The notes: a model not told the origin generated them from the sequence alone. A stretch of 64,000 nt of DNA from Epiperipatus broadwayi (GCA_028023455.1 JAQFVV010000228.1:1319591-1383590), one strand, 5' to 3'; counted from the stretch's first letter, positions 48,661-61,078 are shown. Program-made: numbers and translations.

Positions 48661-49739
48661 ATAACCTTTTATCAATAATATAATCTAAAATTTACTATAA
48701 CTAACCATTATAATATACTGCATTCAAAGTTTCTTACATCCTAATCAACTAACTCATCATTCTTGCCTTGATATCACCAAAACATTAATAAAGTTTCTTT
48801 CATATAATGTATTTTCAACTTCTGTTTTAATGTAGTATCTTTTTTAAGATTACTTCCACTAATCAACTTTGAAGATAAATTTATATTTTCAGAGATTTAT
48901 TTAAAGCAAATTATTCAATACTCCTACTAAAATTATTTGAGACCAACAATTTCTAACTAACACCTAATAGTTGTAGGTCTTTATCATTTATCATATTTGC
49001 ACTAGTATGCAAATATATATATATATATCACTTCTCTAAGTGATTTCAAAATATTTCTAACTTTAAGATTATATATCTCTTCAAAATAATACACAAGGAG
49101 CTATGAACATAAACATTTAAGAAATTACTTTCTCTGTTTTTATATTCTATGCTATTTATCTTCCATAATACTCTATCTTTATCATTAATTATTTAGTTCT
49201 GGCATCAAGTATTTTCACAACAATCAAAAAATAATAATACTCATACATTACTATTTCATAAATGCTTTTTGTTCAAGTTATATTTTAATTCTATCCAAAT
49301 TACAAACAAAAATCTCATATCTTTTCCTTTTTTAAACATGTACAGCCAGATTATCATCACTAATATAGGGTTAATGTTCAAACACTAAAGCAACATTTAT
49401 TATACTATAAGATAAATTATACTCTAAAAATTTTTTTTAATAAGTCATGTTTGTTTCTTCAAGTTTGATTTAAAAATACATTAACATAATATTTATTAAT
49501 CCATTAACTAGATCATGAGTCTTTGAGGATCTAAAGCCACCCAAACTTATAACAGTTTTAAACTGACATTAAGTTTTCATCTCCCCATGTAATTTTCAAC
49601 TATCTTCAACATTTTTAAATAAAATAAACAAAATTACACTACTGACATTATTATCTATCATATAGTCACCCTTATTATAATTTTTCTCATGAAATGAAAT
49701 CTTAGTCCATTTCTTGAAAGGTTTATTCTCTTTTTTTCT

Positions 49740-50757
49740 TTACTATTACATTATTATATTTTTTTTCCTTGAAGTGATTGCTTAATTTGTTTCTTATAGG
49801 ATATATTCCCTTTTTTCTTCATTACTATTGCCATGACTTTTTCAATAATTATTTTCCATCTTTCTTTTACTCTATAATATATGCTTTTATATCTTTGTGT
49901 TACACATCTATAATCTACATTATCGTCAAATTGACTCTCCAAATTTTTAACTCCTTTGGAACTAACTTTATTTTCTAACTATATTTTACTTATAATTCTC
50001 TGCCTATCTTTAGTCTTTACTTCTTCATTTTGTGCTAGTGGTTCCACATCTAGAAGCTTCTTATCTAAGGTTTTTTGCTCTTTTATACACCTTATTTTTA
50101 TTACATCATCAGAACAATTTATCTCTACTTATTCAAAATTTTCAATCATATTTATTGTTTCTAAAAGCACCTGTTGTGGCATTCCATAATCTTCTATTTT
50201 TATCTCCTTAAATTCCATTTTCAGATAACTTTGAATATATTTTAATTCACTTCTAATATCATTTATCTCTAATCTCAATGCTTCCTGAGCATCCTCATAA
50301 GCTTGATCAGTTTTTATTTTTCTCTTTTCCAATTTTTGATACCCAATTTTACAGGTTTTAGTTTCATTGTCTAAATCATTAAGCCTAACTTCTAATCTTT
50401 CCTATCACTTATGTATTTTTTCACTTAACTCATTGAATCTATGATCGTATTGATCGTATTTATCATCAGATGCTCTTAATTTAACATCCAAATTGCATTT
50501 AAATTCATCAAGTCTCACATTCATAGTATTTAACTCAATTTTAAACAAGTCTAACTTATTAGTAAATTTCCCTAACTCTACCATTAATTTTCTGATATCT
50601 TCTTTTAATTCTTTACTTTGGACCTCAAACATATTTTCAATTCTCTTAGTTCTTTATTTTCTCTACTTTGAATCTCAAATTTATTATTCATATCTCTATT
50701 TTGAATTTGCATCCTTTCTATCAATTTCTTAAAACATTTCTTAAATAATATGTTCAT
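49740..50757 (-). pseudogene. decayed coiled-coil protein gene, gag/ORF1-like
   Basis: Reading the minus strand from ATG at 50757 gives MNILFKKCFKKLIERMQIQN. A 1-2 base frameshift near 50630 follows, then a heptad-rich segment (about 50632-50408: KELKEDIRKLMVELGKF, LDEFKCNLDVKL, FNELSEKI). After a stop comes LNDLDNETKTCKIGYQKLEK and a second helical stretch (LRLEINDIRSELKYIQSYL) to 50129. After another stop, basic segments follow (DDNVDYRCVTQRYK, KERWKIIIEKVMAIVMKKKG) to 49754. In total about 330 residues with a coiled-coil N-terminal half and a lysine-rich C-terminus, a layout known from LINE ORF1 and gag proteins. No zinc knuckle or RRM is visible. It has a partial inverted partner at 44480-44775. 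The family is unidentified. Confidence 0.5.
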
Positions 50758-52854
50758 GTTCTGACAACACTATTGGATTCCATATTTGCTTATTTATTTA
50801 TATATTATAGCAAAAATAACATCCTCTCTTTAACCAAATATATTGTGACAACAGTTTAAATTATTTTACTATTGGATATAACATATTCATTCATTCAACC
50901 TTCCAGTTATCATTAAAACACCAGTGAGAGAATGACAGTAATAATCAAATTCATTTCCTTTTTAAGCATATAAAATATCTCTTCACCTACCATTCAAAAA
51001 AAATTATTTTAAAATTTTTAGACTAGATTATAATTACTTATAAAATTTTATTAAAGTACACGGGATATAATTTTATATTTCTCTACCAACATGTATAAGA
51101 CTTTGACCTCTCTAATTTTGGTTTTTGATCAAGTCCTTAATTGTTTTGTGCCAATTTTAACACAATACATGTCCATATGCTAATTTCTGTTATAACCACA
51201 CTGGCTTTGGCAGCATTTGTAATAGAATAAATATGTGAGCCATGATATATCCTAAGTCATAGCCTAATTATTGATTATCATTCGTAACAGAATAAAAATA
51301 ATAAATTAAAAAAGAACAATCTTAATTTAATAATACCCCTAAATTGTAAGGTCATTTATAACAGAATGAAAATAATAAACTAAACTAAAATGAATATCAA
51401 TCAATGAATAATATTCTAACACTAAAGTTAATAAAACAATGATAGTAATCTTTATTATAACCTCATAAATTTTAATACCATTTAAAACAGATAGAAAACA
51501 AATAAAACATTACTTCAAACTATCCTAAAGTATAAGCAATTTATAATAAGTTAATGATAAAGCAATAAAACTAAATATCACTGTCTTAGAAATAACAATA
51601 TATGCCTATAATATAGATCACTTATAATAGAATGAAAATAATTAAGAATTACACAGATACACTTTAATATTCCTCATGAATCTACACACTGTTTATAATA
51701 ATACTAACTTGTACTGAAAGTCAAACATTATTTCTATTTCTATTTAAAATGAAATAATTCATAGATGGATGAAATGATAATTTTAATATGCCCTACAAGT
51801 TTACAATTTATATCTAACAAAATATATAACTCAATAATTGATTACTAATTACAACTAGATAAAATAAAAATACTGCTAATTCAACCTTACTATTTCATTA
51901 ATATTAATATACTCTTATTAACTAAGTCAATTATAATAAGATTAAATACTTAATAATAATACGAAATCAATTAACTCAACATATCTCTCCATTTTCACCA
52001 ATTTAATATATTATGAAATAAACATTCGATTAAATTACTTTTAAGAATTTCAATAACTAATCATAACAATATATAAAATAATTGACAGATTCTTATTTGG
52101 TGCTTATTCTAATAATTGACAAATCACTTCCAATTATTCTTCAATTTATTAAAGCTACATTCTTAAAACTTTAGACTATAACTGTCAAAGCATATGAAAG
52201 ATTGTTAGATTTATTATAATCAAATATTAATGTTAAAATTTAATATTTAAACTAAATTTATAATCCACACTAACAAAGTTTAAATATAATTAAAGCAAAT
52301 CACTCTAATATGTAGCAGAATAATATATATTATTATTATTACCAGATTTATAATTGAATAAGATTACAATCTTTATGGCTGTATACTAACTTAATATAAT
52401 ATTTACTTTAATCAACAATGATTTATAATAAAATATGTGAAAATCTAATTGTAATTACCTATATATCATTTTAATAATATTCATATTTGCACCTGTATCA
52501 ATCCTCTAATCAATTCATATATAATTTCTATTTAATATACCTATTACTTGTTACTAACAAAAATAATTATAATAAACTTCCAATTACTTATTAAATATTT
52601 AAGAATGTCAAATCATTTAATTTATTACTGTGTAAAATCTGTACCTAGTTGGATAATAAGCATTAAATTCAATACAAAGATAAGGATATGTAGTTACAAT
52701 TTCTAACCCATTGTGTGTTTTTGATTTCCAAATTATTTTACAACTGCTTCTAATGAATTATGTGGTATAATCAATTAGTGAATATTGACTCATCCAAATA
52801 CAATTAACCAATAAATTTGCATTGTAAAATTGAATGACAACCAAGCAAATTTGT
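50758..52854. other. AT-rich spacer between repeats A and B; weak degenerate minisatellite
   Basis: No gene is visible. A motif like ATAACAGAATRAAAATAATAA recurs irregularly (near 51210, 51285, 51357, 51484 and 51622), which suggests a worn-out minisatellite of variable spacing. I see no primer-binding site or polypurine tract next to repeats A or B. Confidence 0.4.
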
Positions 52855-54135
52855 TTTTAATTAATTCAAAATTTATTAACAAATTGACATAAATCATATA
52901 TATATATATATATGGCAAATAACCTTTCAAATATATGCACATAATCGATTATGCTTTGAGCAATAGGTTTTCAATTGACATTAACTTCAAATTTAAATAG
53001 GTGATTGCACCTCAATCTTCACTGATTAGATACTAAACACAAACACTATGTTAATACAAAAAAATGTGGAACATTCATACTCTCCAAAATATAAGAGTTC
53101 AAAATTTATCTCCTTTCTATTCTTCATATAAAAATATAGTTAATTCAAATATAAAATATTTATAAACAAAAATGAATCTACATATTTGTTAATATAAATT
53201 TAAGAGAACAAAATAAAATAAATACTTATTACAATATAATCTTTTTGAAGTCCTAATATAAGTGACATACCTGAAGTTAATTTATAACCAATAAATAAAA
53301 TAAAATGTATATTTTAAATTAAAATAATAATTACTATGCTGCAAGATATAAATTAAAACATAGGAAGACATAGTTCTCTTTCATTTAGGCATGTAAATAG
53401 ATAACTATTTCAACCTAAAATTATACTAATATTTCTATCAATAAATACTATACATTTTAAATGAAGAGAAACAAAAATATAGCAATAATAATGATGAATA
53501 TTAACAAATAACCTGAATAATAATCTTTAAATATAGCATTTCAAAAACACTTCTAGTGTTTATTTTTTAAAATTGTGATCCAATATTTTGTTATTCCAGA
53601 GAAAGTAGAAAAATTACGAAAAGCTTTAAGGTTTGAAGTGCATTTTGTTAATTCCAATACTTGCCAAATATCCAAATTAAATTTTTATTCAGCAGTTATT
53701 TAACCTATATAAGATTATAAACATGCAAACATTAATTTACATATATGACAATGCAATGTAGATAGCCTTTTATTTAACAAATAATCAATTCATAAAACAT
53801 TACAAATGAACTGACGCTAGTTTCATCCATTACAAAGCTGTAAAAATTTAACCAATTTTTATCCCATGTATAAATAATACATCAAGCTTATAAAATTATA
53901 TGATTAGTTGAGCATCATTTTATACGGTTTTCTATTGTTAACATTTAGATCTCGTCATTGAAAAGTAGGTAATATCTGTTTTTAAAGTAAAGAAACATTC
54001 TGATGGTTTCAAAATGCTACGAATTTTTGATGTTCTCACAAATCTTTGACACACTGTACAGTATCTGAGTGAATATCATTGTTTTTCACCTCATCATTTT
54101 GTCCAGTTAACTATACACTTTTAAAATAAATATAA

Positions 54136-54235
54136 GTCAAGTGTTGGTGGCCTAACGGTCAGCATAGCTGCCTTCCAAGCAGCTGACCCAGGTTCTCTTC
54201 CCAGTCAATGCATTTGACATATAAAAAAATAAAAA
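54136..54235 (+). mobile_element. short tRNA-Gly-derived SINE in repeat B
   Basis: Same family as 16677-16775. The head GTCAAGTGTTGGTGGCC has an A-box-like TGGCCTAACGG, anticodon arm CTGCCTTCCAAGCAG, and B box GGTTCTCTTCC. The tail is ATTTGACATATAAAAAAATA. Repeat A lacks it at the matching point (about 47402-47420), which gives an unambiguous empty site. The TSD is hard to delimit because the target is A-rich (AAAATAAAT-like on both sides). Confidence 0.85.
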
Positions 54236-54687
54236 ATAAAAATCATGTCAAAAAGTTTAAATGTGCTTATGCATTGAAGCTAAGCAAGAGAGTTTTCTCT
54301 TTAGTTCGATTTATAATTTTTTCCCTTGACGTTATAGTAATTATAGCAATATCTTTCATTCACTCTTTAGTCAATTCTAGCCAGTGTTCCATAAATAAAT
54401 TTTATTATACAACAAAGAAAATAAATATTTTAGAATTATTACATATAAAAAACATTGATGTTTCATAATACAAATACCATTCTTTCATTTTAACACAAAT
54501 TAAACAATTTATAATACATTCACACTATACTACTCTGGAAATATATTTTCACATATATATCTTTCCAGTATAATATTATACAAATAAAATAAATATATTT
54601 AAGACTTGGACATTTATTGGTATTGTTTATAATTTATTATTGTCAATGCAGCATCAAAAATACATATAATAATAAAAAAAACAATAA

Positions 54688-54755
54688 TTTTATCCAAACC
54701 ATATGCTTTATTATTCACATATTTTATCCAAACCATATGCTTTATTATTCACATA
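54688..54755. repeat. 34-bp tandem duplication private to repeat B
   Basis: Two identical adjacent units contain TATCCAAACCATATGC and TTTATTATTCACATA. Repeat A has a single unit here (about 47955-47985). Confidence 0.9.
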
Positions 54756-56335
54756 TCCATTTTAAAATTAATAAAGTCAATTCACAATCTTAGACAATAC
54801 AATTAATAATAAACAATTTTTATATTAATATTATCATGGTTATTGCAACACAGTTCAATGCTTCATAGGCAAACATATCCACCATCAAAATCAAGCAAGA
54901 AACAAAAAAAAATTATGATTGACATTTTACCACATACTGAAACTATTCTCAAATTTCAGTAGGTACATCTTTTTTCTAACAAAAAAAAATGTTTTTCCCT
55001 TTGTTTTAAAACTAACAACAGTGATTTACTATTAACTTTAATTGTATACAATAAACCACCTTTATCTAAATATACACAAACGCCCATTCTTTTCCTCTTC
55101 CCCATACTCATACATTGTTTAATAATTCAATCCTAAAGAATCCTAAATACTTCATTAATATTCTCACTAAAAACTTATTCACTCTTTTATTCTCATCTTC
55201 TTAATATATTCCCATCAGTTCATTATACGCTCAAATCATCATGACTAACCAAAAAAAGGCTTAAAGTACAATTATACATCTGTATTTTTTTTATTCTTTA
55301 TAAAGTTTTCCAATTACAGTTGCTAAAGGTTTATTATAAATTTGAAAATAACCATTAACAATGTATCATAAAGTATAATTACCCATCTGTAAACCTTTTA
55401 TCCTTCATAAAATTTGTCAATTACAGTTGCTAAAGTCTTATTATAAATTTGAAAATAACCCTTTATATCTTCATCTCTTTCAATAACCTCTTATCAATAA
55501 TATAACCTGAAATTTATTATAACTAATCATTATAATATACTATACTCAAAGTTTCTTACATGGAAACCAACTAACTCATTGTACTATGATACTACCAAAA
55601 CATTAATAATGTTTCTTTCATATAACATCTTTCCAACTTGTTTTCATATAGTATTCTTTTTAAGATTACCTCCATTATTCAATTTTGAAGATAAATTTAT
55701 GTTCCATAGGTTTTATTCATAAAGAAAATTATTCAGTACTCCTACTAAAATTATTTGAGACCAACTGTTACTAATTAACAACTAATAGCTATATGTCTTT
55801 AGCATTTATCATTTTTGCACTAATACACAAACATTTATAAATCTCACTTCTATAAGTGATTTCAAAATATTCCTAACATTAATATTACATAACAATTCAA
55901 AATAATACATAAGAAACAATAAGCACAAACAATTAAGAAATTATTGTCTCTTGTTTCCATATTCCATGCTATTTATCTTCCATAATACCATCTTTTTATC
56001 ATTAATTATTTAGTTCTGGTATCAAGTATTTTCACAAGTCAAAAAAATAATACTAGCACCTTACTATTTCATAAATGTCTTTTTGTTCAACAGGTTATAT
56101 TTTAATTCCACCCAAATTACAAACAAAGATCTTATATCTTTTCCCTTTTTAAACATGTACAGTCATATTATCATCACTAGTATAGAGTTCAAATTCAAGC
56201 ACTAAAGCAATATTTATTATACTATAAGATAAATTATTCTCTAATTTTTTTTATAAATCATATTAATTCACATTTTGATTCAATATATTAACAATTCAAA
56301 ATAATACATAATTCATTTTATAATATTTATATTTA

Positions 56336-58855
56336 TTCATAATTTGCTGAAAGTAAAAATAAACTTAAAATTTTTACAAGCTGCTATCATATGACTATCA
56401 TTATCTGCTATTCTAAGATAAACCTATCAATCTAAAGTTGTCCTGAATTAAACTTAACCATTCATTATTTTGGCAATGTGCCATCTTCTTAAAAAAAAAC
56501 CTGAGCTTCTGAAAATCAACAGTAACTTAATATTTCACACACCAACCTCACATTAGAATATCAGGACATCCATTACAAGAATAAAAGCCTTTATTAAATG
56601 AAACAAATAAACCTGAAAGTTTCAAATTTAAAAAAGAGTATATTCCAATATAATACTAAATTGCCACAAGGATACATCATGCTTTACAAAATATCATAAA
56701 TAGATAAAAACATTTTGAAAAATTTCCTAAAAAGTTATGGTCTAATCTAAGAGTTGCAGATTCAACAGTTAAATATTCCTAAATCACTTTCTAAACTAAA
56801 GAAAAAAAAACTTAATATGGTCAATTAATAATAAAGCTTTTGCTCAATCTGTTCGCTATGACTTCATGAACTGATGATCATATAATGAACAGATCATAAT
56901 AATAAAAAAATAAAGAGATCACATTTAAATGATAACCATAATTATGCTTATAATAAATAAATAAAAATAGATGTATATTTCTGCACATCAATATACACTC
57001 CCTAACTCTGCAATGGAAAAAATAATTTTAAATTAAAAATGTATCTTATGTTGACACATTAAATATCCTATAATCTATTATTAGATTTAAATAATTGTTT
57101 GATTGTTATCCATGTTTACAGTAAACATGAAAAATATATGACATTTAAGATCTATCATCTCATTCCATGGATTTGAATCAGGCTAGTTAAACTTAAATTT
57201 GTTTTCAGGTTGCCAAGTTTGGGATTTTCTTTAAGGTAAATAAAATGGTCTAACTCAGCTAATCATTCAACAATGGTCAAAAAAAGATAAAAATTGCTCA
57301 AACCCTCATTATCTAGGAATTGCCAACTCTGATAAGCGTAGCTGCTCTTACATGGAGAGCTACTGCAAAATCTTCAGTCCTACAATGAAAATGATTTTAC
57401 ATTTATAAATAAATGACTGCATACAGTACTTATTCAAGATCTGAAAACTAAAAAATCACGATGCAAACTATAGTAAAAAAGGATTTGATCAAAATTAGTA
57501 ATAGTTTGTCACCGTTTTATATCTATATCTTAATTTAAGAAATATTTATTAAAGCAACTAATTCAGAATTCATTATAAAAATAATTAAATTTTACAAGCT
57601 ACGTATATAAAACAAAAAAATCACAATTTATATGAAACAGTAAATTAAAACAACAATAATACCAATGTTAAGATTTTCAAAATAAAATAAGTAAAAATTT
57701 ACATTTTAGATTTGTAATCTTAGAGAGAAAAAAATACGTATATCATTCTGTAAAGATATTTACATATAGATGAGAAAAGGTTGAATTGTTTCCTTGTTTC
57801 TTTGATAGAAAAACCGGAGTGGGAATAATAAGAGATTTTGCATATTCTCATAAACCAGTGATGAAAACTGAGTCGCTGTCAGCAATGACAGAAGTCTCTT
57901 ACGAACAATAAGATTGCTAAAGTTGAAATGGTATTATTAGTCATGGGAATAGTCCAAATCTTTCACAAAACATACAGCATCCTAAAGTCAGAGGTAAAGA
58001 GAATTGTTGAAACCCGTATTTTCATTTTAATAGAAAAAATATTACCTTGTTAGATGCTATTCCAATCCCTCCTCTGTTATGAATTCATAACATTCAAATG
58101 TAATTAATAATAAGAAAATAGCATCAGATATATAGGGAAACAAAATGAAAAACAATCAGTTGTTAAAATAATGATTTAATAATAAAACTGTGAGAAAAGA
58201 GTAAGAATTATTATAATAATAAATGTGAAATAAAATTAAAATGTGTGCATCTTAATGCTGTAAAGAGCAGATCAAACTAGTGGTGTTAAAAAATGTTAGC
58301 AGTGATAAATTACAGAATATTTACTGATGATGATGATTGTTATTACTTGGAATACTTATTGCTTAGTTATTACACCTAGCTATCTTTAAAAAATAAAAAT
58401 TAACATTCATAAAACAATGGTTATACAATAACATTAACCAATAAAATTCAATAAATTTCTTATTGCTAATAATCAGCAGATACATGATATGTAAACAAAG
58501 TATTTATAAAAATTAATAGCCATAGTAATAGACTAATAATAACTAAAACAATAATAATTTTTTTAAAAAATTAAAAGAAGTGATGGTACATTAATATTAG
58601 ATCATCTATACTTTTCACTTTCATTCATAGGAAAAGTCCTTACAGACTATAAAACGAATCGGTACTTCAAAAATTTTTTATCTTATACATTCTCTGTGTG
58701 ATTCTGTTTAAATACATAATGTAAAATATTTTTTAAAATGTATGTGAAAAATTTTGTGGGAATATTCTTAAAACAATGAATGATTTAATAATCTATCCTA
58801 TAATACAGAAAAGCTTTGCATTTGGTTTCAAGACTTCGATAGTCATAATTGGAAC
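56336..58855. other. AT-rich DNA, no gene seen
   Basis: I find no element or coding stretch. Segments at about 57160-57380 and 57770-58080 have slightly higher complexity, but no motif I can name. Confidence 0.5.
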
Positions 58856-58859
58856 TTCT

Positions 58860-59510
58860 GGTCTAACACTTGTTTACTTTGTGGCTGAGTACTGCTCTCC
58901 ACACTAATCTTGTAAATATTCAGATCAATGAAACCCTGCAAATAATTTCTGGCACTCTTAAATCATTACTCATAGAATAGCTATATGTACTCTCAAATAT
59001 CCCTCCAGCTAATCTTAGACACAGGTTGGCAACATATCAATGAATTCAACAAGCTTATTGAGCTACCAAATCATTTCATCAATATCATTCTGATTACTCT
59101 CCCAAATCTCCATCTAAAATCAAGGCAAACTTTCTAGCTTACTGTTAATTCTCAGCAATCATCACAATGGATATCAACAACATATAGACCTGTGACTAGA
59201 ACAACTCCTATATTTATAATTGCACCCTAATAGATGACACTACACTCCAATTACTTGGTTTTTCCCCTCCAAGAAAACTATGGATGAAGATTAACAGAAT
59301 CAGAACCTTCAGAGTAGATGTGGTTTATATGTTATACAAGTGGTAATTTAGAGACTCTCTAAACTGTAAATGGGGAAGACTACAAACTTTGGTCCACATT
59401 TACAGATAGTATGCAATATGTCAGGCCTCTATTGGCCTCTTTGCTCTACTTAACCTGGAAGAGATGGCTCTTAAATGGTTAAGAATTGTTGGTGTTGAAT
59501 TTTGACATAT
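58860..59510 (+). pseudogene. decayed CR1/Jockey-like LINE, reverse transcriptase C-terminus
   Basis: Across frameshifts the plus strand reads EYCSP, then NETLQIISGTLKS, then VLSNIPPANLRHRLAT, then LLGFSPPRKLWMKINRIRT, then YKW, then SLNCKWG, LQTLVHIYR and finally ALKWLRIVGVEF. This is the order found after the polymerase domain in many CR1/Jockey-type reverse transcriptases (IISGcLrpTp, LsniaPp-lRr, LpRr-W-lLNRfRT, CsCGe-QTM-HIv-CP, a-WL). Key cysteines of the zinc motif are lost. A short 3' UTR ending near AAATAAAACAATAAATACC follows. It is a 5'-truncated, inactive copy. Confidence 0.72.
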
Positions 59511-59575
59511 TGATACTATATGCTAAATAAAACAATAAATACCAAAATCTGAATAGCATCAAATAATATATAGTC

Positions 59576-59577
<2 letters not shown>

Positions 59578-59624
<47 letters not shown>
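59578..59624. repeat. (TA)n microsatellite
   Basis: More than twenty uninterrupted TA dinucleotides. The RTE relic starts directly after it. Confidence 0.95.
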
Positions 59625-59627
<3 letters not shown>

Positions 59628-61078
59628 GATGATAAAGAAAATATTACAAATTACAGAGCCAGCATCAGTTCTATATAAATATTTTACCAAGATAATTACA
59701 ACTTAACTAAAGCAATCTTTGAATTTTAACCAAACAAAAGAATATGTTGGATTTAAATGTGGTTTTAGTCATTGATAATTTTCAACCATTATTGATCCAC
59801 TGCAGGATGAAAGTCTCTCCAAATTCAACCTAGCCTTTTTTCTCTACATCATCCCAGAACACTTCCTTATTTCATCCATCCATCTCACATGTGGTCTCTT
59901 TCTAAATCTAGTAATTTTAGTACAGTGAATTATATCTAAATATTAAAAAAAATTTGGTTCCCATAATGTTTTGGATTTGTAGGTTATGAAAAGATATTTG
60001 ATTTTATAATCATTACTAGTGATTAATGTACCGGATCATCAAGATATAGATCCAGGAATTTGTCATATTCTAAAGACTATTTGTCAAAATGCAGTAGCAA
60101 TAATTAGATTACATAATGATACTAAAACGGTTAATATTAATAAGGGTGTATAACAGGGACTTCATATCTCCAAAACTTTTTATAATAGTTTTGCAAAAAG
60201 TATTTTTGTGAATTAAAATAGAAAACTAAGAGAGTTAAAGTAAATGGAGATTATTTAGGTTATCTAGATTAAGCAGATGGTGTAATTGTTTTTTGTTGTT
60301 TTTTTTTCAAATAATGCTTCAGAACTTCAGGAAATGCTGCAAAAGTTATCAGATGTGAGTAAGAAAGTAGAACTAAAGGTAAATGCTAAAATGTTAATGT
60401 TCAATGAATTTTCTCAAAAGGAAAAAATAAAGATTGATAATGATGAATTAGAAATTAACAACTACAAATATCTTGGTCACATTATTAATACATATGGAAA
60501 CATAATGGATGAAATTAATCACAGAATTAGAATTGGATGCAGTGCTTTTGGTAGAAGTAATCTTAATATTAAAAGCAAATATGCTTACATGTTTGAAAAG
60601 GAATGTTTTTAATAAATGTGTTTCACCATTTCTTACTTATGTATTTGAGATTTGGATACTTAACAGAAGAGCAATATAGAGACTTCAGATTACTCACTGA
60701 TGTATGGAAAGATATATAGTAAGAGTAAGAAGAAGGGATCAAAAGTGAAATACATGGATGAAAGATCAAACAGGTGTGGGTCAGAGAACATACAGGTGTT
60801 ATTGCTAACATCATTGTAAATATTATGACAGAAATAATGAGGTGTAGATATTATTAGAAAAGATAATAATAGTTGGACAGTTGAAATCTTAAAAGTAAAT
60901 GCTAAGAGATTGTACAAAGCTAGAAAGGTAACACAAATGAGATGCATGAATAAAATAAGGAAGTATGCTGGAGTAATGTGGAGAAAAAAAACTAGAGATT
61001 GGTGAAACTGGATTAAACTTGGAGAGCTTTTCATCTTGAAATTGATTGATAATGGTTGAAGATGATAAGTGATTATAG
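59625..61078 (+). pseudogene. dead RTE-type LINE: reverse transcriptase to 3' end
   Basis: Across many stops the plus strand follows an RTE reverse transcriptase in order. ENITNYR lies at about 59640; TKEYVGFKCGFSH at about 59740. The inverted insertion listed next interrupts it. VGYEKIFDF at about 59980 is motif A with the first Asp replaced by Gly. DPGICHILKTICQNAV leads to GV-stop-QGLHISKTF (motif B). LD-stop-ADGVI (about 60268) is a ruined motif C. An open stretch 60286-60612 contains ELQEMLQKLSDVSKKVELKV and NNYKYLGHIINTYG, the thumb region. The end (60895-61030) has MNKIRKYAGVMWRKK and W-IKLGEL. It closes with the family 3' end TTGATTGATAATGGTTGAAG. Loss of motif A and C acids means no activity. 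Confidence 0.78.
59771..59940 (-). mobile_element. inverted 3' fragment of the same RTE family nested in the RTE relic
   Basis: The reverse complement reads RKRPHVRWMDEIRKCSG, then an arginine- and lysine-rich end, then CCTGCAGTGGATCAATAATG and GGTTGAAAATTATCA. This matches 8208-8350 and 61008-61075. It splits the host RTE between the GFKCGFSH block and motif A. It is therefore a 5'-truncated copy inserted in opposite orientation. Confidence 0.75.

Larger units (their letters stand above)
44790..49500. repeat. large direct repeat, copy A (about 3.3 kb without its insertion)
   Basis: It aligns collinearly with 52855-56335 for its whole length once the 1368-bp insertion (45878-47245) and an 84-bp tandem duplication are removed. 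Landmarks in order in both copies: GCAATAGGTTTT, TTTAAATAGGTGATTGCAC, AACATTTAGATCTC, TTGAAAAGTAGGTAATAT, TATGCTTTATTATTCACATA and AATTACAGTTGCTAAA. The edges are approximate and I estimate roughly 80-85 percent identity. No gene is visible within. It is either a segmental duplication or one of two unusually long terminal repeats. Confidence 0.8.
52855..56335. repeat. large direct repeat, copy B
   Basis: Direct paralogue of copy A (44790-49500), lacking the ribozyme array: the site reads CTCGTCATT at about 53951-53959, continuous with flanks that match both sides of the insertion in A. Copy B has its own later changes, a tRNA-Gly SINE at 54136-54235 and a 34-bp tandem duplication at 54688-54755. 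The sequences beyond both ends differ from those of copy A. Confidence 0.8.

Noticed and set aside
49778-50732. Plus-strand serine/phenylalanine-rich frames at 49778-49978, 49956-50189 and 50493-50732
   Set aside because: These are shadows of the minus-strand coiled-coil relic.
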